NCBI GenBank assembly: GCA_938075305.1
Contig: CALJGV010000032.1
Location: 62,001-126,000 of the forward strand
Length of the DNA: 64,000 bases
DNA from: an uncultured bacterium
GTDB taxonomy: Bacteria; Planctomycetota; UBA1135; GCA-002686595
Reading direction: 5' to 3'
Made by a program: the position numbers and the translations under genes. The notes under the pieces were generated by a model. That model worked only from the letters and a program-made list of their open reading frames with translations, did not search any database and was not told where the DNA came from. Shown one piece after another: positions 58,429-64,000 of this stretch (position 1 is its first letter; every line of letters begins with the position of its first letter).

Positions 58429-60537
58429 ATGGCAAGCCTGATGAACAACGGGGCCGACGGCTCTGACCGCCTGAAGCGGATGACCGACTGGTTGCTCGGC
58501 TTCGGAGTCCTGGGGCTCCTGCTGACGCTCGTCGCGCCGCTCCCGCCGGTCGCCCTGGACCTGCTGCTGGCGCTGAACCTGTCGTCGGCCATCCTCATCC
58601 TGATGGCCACGATGCACGTGCGTGAGTCGACCGAGCTCTCCACGTTCCCGACCATCCTGCTCTTCGCCACGCTCTTCCGACTGGGTCTCAACGTCGCGAG
58701 TACGCGCCTGATCCTCTCGGGCGGAGAGGCTGGCAACGTCATCAAGTCCTTCGGTGAGTACGTCACCGGGGACAACCTGGGCGTGGGGCTTGTGGTCTTC
58801 CTCGTCCTCATCGTGATCCAGTTCGTGGTCATCACGAAGGGCTCCGGGCGCGTCAGCGAGGTCGCCGCACGCTTCGTCCTCGACGCGATGCCCGGCAAGC
58901 AGATGGCGATCGACGCCGACCTGAACGGCGGCCTCATCGACTCGGACGAGGCGCGCTCGCGGCGAGAGAAAGTCGCCCGTGAGGCCGAGTTCTACGGGGC
59001 GATGGACGGGGCCTCGAAGTTCGTCCGCGGCGACGCGATCGCCGGACTCGTCATCACTGCCCTGAACCTTGTGGGCGGGATCGTGATCGGGGCCTCCGGC
59101 GGCGCCTCCTTCGGGGAAGCGGTGGACCGGTACTCGATGCTCACCATCGGTGACGGTCTCGTGAGCCAGATCCCCGCGCTGCTGATCTCGACGGCCGCGG
59201 GTGTCCTCGTCACCAAGGACTCCAGCGACTCGGGCCTCGGCCCGAACCTCGCGCGCCAGCTCGGGCAGCGGCCCAAGGCGACGTTGATCGCTGCGGCGAC
59301 GATCTTCGCGATCGGCCTGCTGCCAGGGATGCCGTCCCTGCCCTTCTTCGTGCTCGCCATCGCGCTGCTGCTGATGTGGCGCGGGGGGATGGCCACGGTG
59401 AAGGCGAAGGAGGAGTTCGAGCAGGAGGAGGAGCGCGCCCGCGAGGAGAAGGCGGCCCAGGCGTCGGAGGACGCCGACGACGGAGTCGCCGACCTGCTCA
59501 AGGTCGACCGGGCGAGCCTCGAGATCGGGTACCAGCTGATCCCGCTCGTCCAGGACGCCTCCGGCGCGGGCATCCTCGACCACATCGCGCAGCTCCGTCG
59601 CCGCTTCGCGCTCAAGGACGGGGTGGTCCTCCCCCCGGTGCGAATCCGAGACAACATCAAGCTCGGCCCCAAGGCCTACCGCGTCCTCCTGGGCGGCCAG
59701 GAGGTGGCGGCTGGAGAGATCGAGCCCTCCAAGCACCTGGCCATGGACCCGGGGACCGCTACGTCGAAGATCTCGGGCAAGGCGGCGGTGGACCCGGCCT
59801 TCGGGCTTCCCGCGGTGTGGATCGAGGAGGCGCGCCGCGACGAGGCCGAGATCCTCGGCTACACCGTGATCGACCCCACCAGCGTGCTCGTGACCCACCT
59901 GGCCGAGATCCTGCGTAGCTCCCTGGATGAGCTGCTCACCCGTGACGACGTCAAGGACCTGATCGAGAACGCCAAGGCGGTGGCACCGGCGGTCGTGGAG
60001 GAGCTGATGCCTGAACGCCTCTCCGTGGGCGAGGTGCAGCAGGTGCTCCGCAACCTCCTGATGGAGGGGATCCCGGTGCGCAACATGCCGGCGATCCTCG
60101 AGACCCTGGCCGACAACGCGCCCCGGACGCGTGACGTGGAGACCCTGACCGAGCTCGCGCGGCAGCGCCTCGGACGGGCCCTCTGTGAGCAGTTCGGCGA
60201 CGAGGCAGGCGTGATCCACGCGGTGACCCTGGACCCCTCGATCGAGTCCCGTCTCGCGGCCGCAGTGGGTCGAAACAATGACCCGGACGCCGAGGCCGTC
60301 GGGCCCGCCTTCCTCACCGAGCTCGTCGAGCTCATCGGGAAGGCCATCGCGGAAGGCACGGCCTCGGGCGACGACGTCGTCCTACTGGTCCGCTCCAACG
60401 TCCGCAGGTTCCTCTCCGAGCTCGTGCGAGCCTCGCTCCCGAAGGTCTCCGTGCTCTCGTTCAACGAGGTCGTCACCGCGAAGGCGGTCGAGACGATCTC
60501 GGTCGTTCGCCCCCCTGTCCGCAGCGCCGCTGCCTGA
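58429..60537 (+). CDS. flhA: flagellar export protein FlhA
   Basis: 702 residues. Eight TM helices lie in the first half, with the FHIPEP-family signature RVSEVAARFVLDAMPGKQMA followed by IDADLNGGLIDSDEARSRRE. The large cytoplasmic domain that binds chaperone-substrate complexes starts at about 330. The linker carries an acidic coiled stretch (EFEQEEERAREEKAAQASED). It is the proton-driven export motor subunit. Confidence 0.98.
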   Translation: MASLMNNGADGSDRLKRMTDWLLGFGVLGLLLTLVAPLPPVALDLLLALNLSSAILILMATMHVRESTELSTFPTILLFATLFRLGLNVASTRLILSGGEAGNVIKSFGEYVTGDNLGVGLVVFLVLIVIQFVVITKGSGRVSEVAARFVLDAMPGKQMAIDADLNGGLIDSDEARSRREKVAREAEFYGAMDGASKFVRGDAIAGLVITALNLVGGIVIGASGGASFGEAVDRYSMLTIGDGLVSQIPALLISTAAGVLVTKDSSDSGLGPNLARQLGQRPKATLIAAATIFAIGLLPGMPSLPFFVLAIALLLMWRGGMATVKAKEEFEQEEERAREEKAAQASEDADDGVADLLKVDRASLEIGYQLIPLVQDASGAGILDHIAQLRRRFALKDGVVLPPVRIRDNIKLGPKAYRVLLGGQEVAAGEIEPSKHLAMDPGTATSKISGKAAVDPAFGLPAVWIEEARRDEAEILGYTVIDPTSVLVTHLAEILRSSLDELLTRDDVKDLIENAKAVAPAVVEELMPERLSVGEVQQVLRNLLMEGIPVRNMPAILETLADNAPRTRDVETLTELARQRLGRALCEQFGDEAGVIHAVTLDPSIESRLAAAVGRNNDPDAEAVGPAFLTELVELIGKAIAEGTASGDDVVLLVRSNVRRFLSELVRASLPKVSVLSFNEVVTAKAVETISVVRPPVRSAAA

Positions 60538-60568
60538 CCGCATCCCAACCCCGACACCGTAGTCACCG

Positions 60569-61657
60569 ATGGAATCCACCAGTCAACAAAGCACCGCGCA
60601 GCGCCCCGAGGGGACGCAGCGCCAGGGCGGGGGCGAGCTCCGGCTCGTCAAAGGAAGGACGATGAGAGACGCGCTGCTCGCGGCGCGGCGAGACCTGGGC
60701 GCGCGGGCGGTGGTCGTCGATCAACGCACCGTCCCCGGCGGCGTCTCGCTGATCGTCTCGGACACGGTCCCCCGGAGCACCCAGATCCTGGGCGCGATGC
60801 GGGAGACCGCGGCGCAGATGCTCGAGCCCTCGGCGGAGCTGGCGGTGGAGCCGGAGCCGGCTCCCGCGCGCAAGCGGACGCCCCTGGCCGACGTCGAGCG
60901 ACGGCTGCGTGAGCACGGCGGGAGCCCCGAGCTGCGCGAGAGCGTCCTCGAGGGCGTCTGCCGCCTGGAGTCCGACGACTCGCACCCCCTGGACCTCGCG
61001 GCCAAGGTCGTCGGCGAGCAGTTCTCGCTGGCCTCCCTGCCGGCGGTGGCCGGCGAGACCGCGGTGATCTCCCTGGTCGGCCAAACGGGCACGGGGAAGA
61101 CGACCACCCTCGCCAAGCTAGCCAGTCGGATGGTCCGCGCGGGCCGCCGGGTGGTCCTCGCGACGCTCGACTCGGGACGGATCGGCGTCGAGGCGCAGCT
61201 GCGGGCCTTCGGATCGGAGCTCCGGGTCCCGACGATCTCCCTCGACGACCCCGCTCGTCTCGCAGCGGAGCTGGGCCGGGTCCCCGGGCGGGTCGATGTG
61301 CTCCTCATCGATGGGAGCGGAGATGAGGGGCGCGACATCGCCGCGCTCCAGACCTTCGAGGATCACTGTCGGGCGTCGGGCGCTCGGACGCGGTTCTCGA
61401 CGCTCCTGGTCCTCGCCGCGACCGCCTCGGAGGACGCCATCCGCGCCGCGATCAACGCTGCCGAGCCGATCGAGCCCGTGGGCGCGGTGATCACCAAGAT
61501 CGACGAGACGGAGCGGCCCCTGCCTGCCCTCGAGCAGGCGCGGGAGGCCGGGCTGGGGCTCGCGTTCCTGACGAACGGGCCAGACCTCGAGCCGCATCTC
61601 CACCGAGCTCGGCCGGAGCGCGTCGCGGACGTCGCCCTGCTGGGGAGGATCGCATGA
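60569..61657 (+). CDS. flhF: SRP-type GTPase FlhF
   Basis: 362 residues. The variable B domain (1-100) with KGRTMRDALLAARRDLGARA is followed by an N-domain helix bundle and the G domain: G1 GQTGTGKTT (171-179), G3-like LIDGSGDEGRD and G4 VITKIDET. FlhF fixes the place and number of flagella, usually polar. The G3 motif has Gly-Ser where most SRP GTPases read DTAG/DTSG. It overlaps flhG (ATGA). Confidence 0.93.
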   Translation: MESTSQQSTAQRPEGTQRQGGGELRLVKGRTMRDALLAARRDLGARAVVVDQRTVPGGVSLIVSDTVPRSTQILGAMRETAAQMLEPSAELAVEPEPAPARKRTPLADVERRLREHGGSPELRESVLEGVCRLESDDSHPLDLAAKVVGEQFSLASLPAVAGETAVISLVGQTGTGKTTTLAKLASRMVRAGRRVVLATLDSGRIGVEAQLRAFGSELRVPTISLDDPARLAAELGRVPGRVDVLLIDGSGDEGRDIAALQTFEDHCRASGARTRFSTLLVLAATASEDAIRAAINAAEPIEPVGAVITKIDETERPLPALEQAREAGLGLAFLTNGPDLEPHLHRARPERVADVALLGRIA

Positions 61658-62472
61658 AGAGTGTCATCGAGGCTCCCTTCGTGCTCGTCACCGGCGGCAA
61701 AGGCGGCGTGGGCAAGACCACCGTGGCCGCGAACCTCGGCGTCGAGATGGCGGGCGCGGGCAAGCGCGTGCTCATCGTCGACCTCGACCTCGGGCTCGCG
61801 AATCTCAACGTGCTCCTGGGCCTCGACGCCCCGCGGACGATCGAGGACGCGCTCTCGGGGAACGCCGAGCCAGCGGAGTGTGTGGTCGAGGGCCCCGGCG
61901 GGGTTCACGTCCTGGCCGCCAGCTCCGGCACGGAGCGCATGGGGCGCGTCACCCAGGACCAGCGTGAGCGGGTCGTCGAGTTGATCGCACAGTTGGCAGG
62001 GGACTACGACGTGGTCATCGGAGACAGCGCGGCCGGCATCGGTCCGGACGTCATGGCCTTCGCCTCCATCGCCGACCGGGTGCTCGTGGTGACGACGCCC
62101 GAGCTGGCGGCGCTCACCGACGCCTACGGGCTGATCAAGGCCCTCGACCAGTTCGGGTCCAGGACGGAGGGGGACATCCCGACGCCTGAGATCGTGGTGA
62201 ACCACGCCAGCGGCGTGGAAGAAGGGGAGGCCGTGGCCCGGAAGCTCAAGGGGATCTGCGAGCGCTTCCTCGCCCGCTCGCCCCGCCAGGCAGGCTGGCT
62301 GCCGCGCTCCACCGTCGTGGCCCGGAGCGCCGATCAGCAGCAGCCCTTCGCCATGCGCTCCCGCAAGGCCCTGGAGCACCTGTGCCTCCGCCAGATCGCG
62401 TCCCGGCTGCAGCGCCTGGCGCCCTCTTCGGGGGCCCGGCGCGAGGTCCTGGCAGTAGGAAAAAACTTCTAA
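61654..62472 (+). CDS. flhG: MinD-like ATPase FlhG (FleN/YlxH)
   Basis: 272 residues with a deviant Walker A GGKGGVGKTT (Lys16 and Lys21) and the switch regions IVDLDLGLANLNVLLGL and VVIGDSAAGIGPDVM. FlhG limits flagellar number by acting on FlhF; in some bacteria it also inhibits the sigma54 master regulator. The short N-terminus lacks the FlhF-activating DQAxxLR helix seen in some homologues. It ends 11 bp before a small membrane-protein gene. Confidence 0.93.
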   Translation: MKSVIEAPFVLVTGGKGGVGKTTVAANLGVEMAGAGKRVLIVDLDLGLANLNVLLGLDAPRTIEDALSGNAEPAECVVEGPGGVHVLAASSGTERMGRVTQDQRERVVELIAQLAGDYDVVIGDSAAGIGPDVMAFASIADRVLVVTTPELAALTDAYGLIKALDQFGSRTEGDIPTPEIVVNHASGVEEGEAVARKLKGICERFLARSPRQAGWLPRSTVVARSADQQQPFAMRSRKALEHLCLRQIASRLQRLAPSSGARREVLAVGKNF

Positions 62473-62483
62473 GGGTCCTCCTG

Positions 62484-62759
62484 ATGAAGGTCGATAGCGC
62501 AATGAGCACGAGGGATCTGGTCCGCACCTGGACCGCGTCCGGCCGCATCTTCGCGGTGACGGCTGGATCACTCGTTGCGCTCACCTCCCTCATGGCCAAC
62601 ACCCCCATCCACGTCGCCTCCATCCGGGGCGGGATCGCCTTCATGGTGGTGCGGGCGCTCACCTCCCTGGGCGGCTGGTTGCTTCCCCGGGTGACGGAGC
62701 CCGAGGAGCCTCAGCAGGCGGATGAGCCGCTCGCGCCCGGCCTGGAGGTCGGCGAGTGA
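62484..62759 (+). CDS. small membrane protein of the flhF-flhG-fliA unit
   Basis: 91 residues: a basic N-terminus (MSTRDLVRTWTASGR within), one hydrophobic helix (about 23-40, FAVTAGSLVALTSLMA), a second weaker one (about 48-68, GGIAFMVVRALTSLGGWLLP) and an acidic Pro-rich tail. ATG 62484 or 62502 could be the start. Its position between flhG and fliA suggests a flagellar role. No family is recognised. Confidence 0.6.
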   Translation: MKVDSAMSTRDLVRTWTASGRIFAVTAGSLVALTSLMANTPIHVASIRGGIAFMVVRALTSLGGWLLPRVTEPEEPQQADEPLAPGLEVGE

Positions 62760-62868
62760 TGCGAACTCTCGGGGATTCAGGCCTGCTAAGGGCCGCGGTC
62801 CGCCTCTGCCTGCGGGCTGATGGCGCGTCGACCGCTCTCGCCCTGTGCCTGCGCGGGGGAGGGGTCCT

Positions 62869-63633
62869 GTGACCGACGGCATCGAGCGCATGGATCGCCT
62901 GTCCGGTGAGGACCGAGACCAGCTGATCATGGACCACGTCCCGCTGCTCAAGCACATCGTTGGGCGGATGTTCTTCGATGTCCCGGGCTCCATCGAGCGG
63001 GACGACCTCTTCGGCTTCGGGATGATCGGGCTGATCTCGGCGGCGGATAGCTGGGATCGCAGCCGCGGGATCGCGTTCTCCACCTACGCCTACCCCAAGA
63101 TCCGCGGCGCGATCCTCGACGAGCTGCGGCGGATGGACTTCCTGCCTCGCGGCCGCCGCGAGCGCGTGCGCGAGGTCGAGGCGGTCATGGAGCGCCTCGA
63201 GCAGGAGCGCGGGCAGAAGCCGGCGCCCGAGGAGATCGCGGCCGTCCTGGGATGGACCGTCGACGAGGTGGACGAGGTGTTCGTTACCGCCTCCGCCGCG
63301 GTGAAGACGTCCCTCGACGCCAGCTCGGACGGTGAGGGGATCAGCGCCGAGCTGGGGGCGATGCTCACCGACCCGCGCTCCGATGACCCGGTGGGGTCCG
63401 CCGAGTTCGAGGAGATGAAGGAGGTGATGGTCCAGGCCATCAGCGAGCTGCCCACCCAAGAGAAGACGGTCATCACCCTCTACTACGCCGAGGAGCTGCT
63501 TCTGCGCGAGATCGCGGAGGTCCTCGGAGTCACCGAGTCACGGGTCAGCCAGATCCACTCCCGGGCGATCTACCGCCTCAATCGGGAGCTCGAAGGCAAA
63601 GGTCAGCACGGCTCGACGGAGGCCGCTGCCTGA
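62869..63633 (+). CDS. fliA: flagellar sigma factor FliA (sigma28)
   Basis: 254 residues with sigma region 2 (VPLLKHIVGRMFFDVPGSIE, DDLFGFGMIGLISAADSWDR, FSTYAYPKIRGAILDELRRM), region 3 and region 4 (LPTQEKTVITLYYAEELLLR then EIAEVLGVTESRVSQIHSRA). It directs transcription of late flagellar genes such as fliD and the flagellins. The GTG at 62869 has GGAGG six bases upstream, so it is preferred to an in-frame GTG at 62845. No FlgM anti-sigma gene is identified nearby. Confidence 0.96.
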   Translation: MTDGIERMDRLSGEDRDQLIMDHVPLLKHIVGRMFFDVPGSIERDDLFGFGMIGLISAADSWDRSRGIAFSTYAYPKIRGAILDELRRMDFLPRGRRERVREVEAVMERLEQERGQKPAPEEIAAVLGWTVDEVDEVFVTASAAVKTSLDASSDGEGISAELGAMLTDPRSDDPVGSAEFEEMKEVMVQAISELPTQEKTVITLYYAEELLLREIAEVLGVTESRVSQIHSRAIYRLNRELEGKGQHGSTEAAA

Positions 63634-63660
63634 GCCCAAGGGCGAAGAAGGAGTATCCAA

Positions 63661-63894
63661 ATGCAGGACGGCATCATCAGAGTTCACAGCACGCCCACGC
63701 CGGCAAGCCCGCGGGGCCGCCAGCAGCGGCGCCCGAGCCGACCCTTCACGCTGCCGGACGACGAGTCGGGCGACGAGGTGGACGGCCAGCGCCAGGTGGT
63801 CCTGCAGCCCAGGCCCGGCCCCGCTCGCGGCGGCCGGATCGGCTCCGAACCGCTCGCCGAGGAGGCGGGCCAGTCCCTCGACGTGAGGGCTTGA
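63661..63894 (+). CDS. small basic/Pro-rich protein after fliA
   Basis: 77 residues, disordered, with a basic first half (SPRGRQQRRPSRP), an acidic centre (LPDDESGDEVD) and a Gly/Pro/Arg-rich end. ATG 63661 has a clear GGAG 8 bp before it, which supports a real gene despite the odd composition. It stands where an anti-sigma28 (FlgM) could be, but it lacks the FlgM C-terminal helices. The next gene starts 2 bp after its stop. Confidence 0.55.
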   Translation: MQDGIIRVHSTPTPASPRGRQQRRPSRPFTLPDDESGDEVDGQRQVVLQPRPGPARGGRIGSEPLAEEAGQSLDVRA

Positions 63895-63896
63895 CC

Positions 63897-64000
63897 ATGG
63901 CCAGAGTCATTCTCAAGAGCGACCGGGTTCAGGCCCAGGACAGCGCCGAGGTGCGTCGCGCTGCGGCCATCGCCAGGGGAGCGCAGCCAGAAGTTCGGGT
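63897..64000 (+). CDS. start of a further gene of the flagellar operon (cut by window end)
   Basis: Open from ATG 63897 to the end, 34 full codons, beginning MARVILKSDRVQAQDSAEVR. The start somewhat resembles FliH/YscL-type proteins, but fliH is already present at 34710 and the sequence is too short to decide. It is 2 bp from the preceding stop, so it belongs to the same transcript. Confidence 0.6.
   Translation, partial: MARVILKSDRVQAQDSAEVRRAAAIARGAQPEVR

Noticed and set aside
58396-60219. Long open frame antisense to flhA
   Set aside because: It covers flhA, whose signature is unambiguous; the antisense product is low-complexity Asp/Arg/Glu-rich sequence.

Overview
The window is GC-rich, densely packed bacterial chromosome with many ATGA/GTGA/TGATG gene overlaps. 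No tRNA, rRNA, CRISPR array, insertion sequence or prophage was seen. The phylum can only be guessed. Several traits fit a deep-branching Planctomycetota-type genome: an ECF sigma / anti-sigma-like / Arg-rich secreted protein trio, a signal peptidase I with a large inserted beta-rich domain, many envelope TPR/HEAT proteins, and a flagellar locus with two MotB-like genes. 16S rRNA or marker genes are not in the window to confirm this.

Left part (1-27.5 kb): housekeeping and envelope genes in short operons. An MBOAT O-acyltransferase (cut by the window start) overlaps an SGNH-type partner. A secreted TPR protein, a MoxR ATPase, a ClpS adaptor and a ferritin-like di-iron protein follow. A minus-strand operon (11779 to 6226) carries a class-I glutamine amidotransferase, a two-TM protein, 3-dehydroquinate synthase (aroB) and two polytopic membrane proteins. 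Then come a CaCA antiporter, a GNAT enzyme, an isopropylmalate-synthase-like enzyme, MgtE, signal peptidase I, the ECF sigma operon, tRNA 2-selenouridine synthase, a HEAT protein, a HAD phosphatase, an HpnB-like glycosyltransferase and aminopeptidase N.

Right part (27.5-64 kb): a large flagellar locus. The minus strand (46943 down to 27559) reads: degenerate kinase, pseudo-receiver/GHKL protein, TM protein with a disordered acidic arm, STN-TPR protein, secreted TPR-like protein, sensor kinase, sigma54-activator response regulator, flgB, flgC, fliE, fliF, fliG, fliH, fliI, fliJ, motE-like, motA, motB, a second motB-like gene, fliL, fliM, fliN. A second sigma54 activator lies at 47212-48582. 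The plus strand carries three tandem short flagellins, fliD, fliS, a FliT/FlgN-like gene, then fliO-fliP-fliQ-fliR-flhB-flhA-flhF-flhG, a small membrane protein, fliA (sigma28), a small protein and a cut gene.

Regulation can be read from the sequence. Near-perfect sigma54 (-24/-12) promoters sit upstream of the signalling/flg-fli operon (46980-46966, minus) and of fliO (54729-54743, plus). Both have the same dyad, TGTCG-N7-CGACA, upstream in enhancer position: two copies 64 bp apart before the first promoter, and one copy centred near -99 before fliO. Sigma28-like promoters are visible before fliD and, more weakly, before flagellins 1 and 3 and motA. This suggests a sigma54 to sigma28 hierarchy. 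The least familiar part is the five-gene block 41820-46943. It joins catalytically degenerate two-component proteins with membrane and periplasmic TPR-type proteins, is driven by its own sigma54 promoter, and lies directly ahead of the flagellar sensor kinase/activator and basal-body genes. It is the best candidate for an undescribed flagellar motor or checkpoint module.
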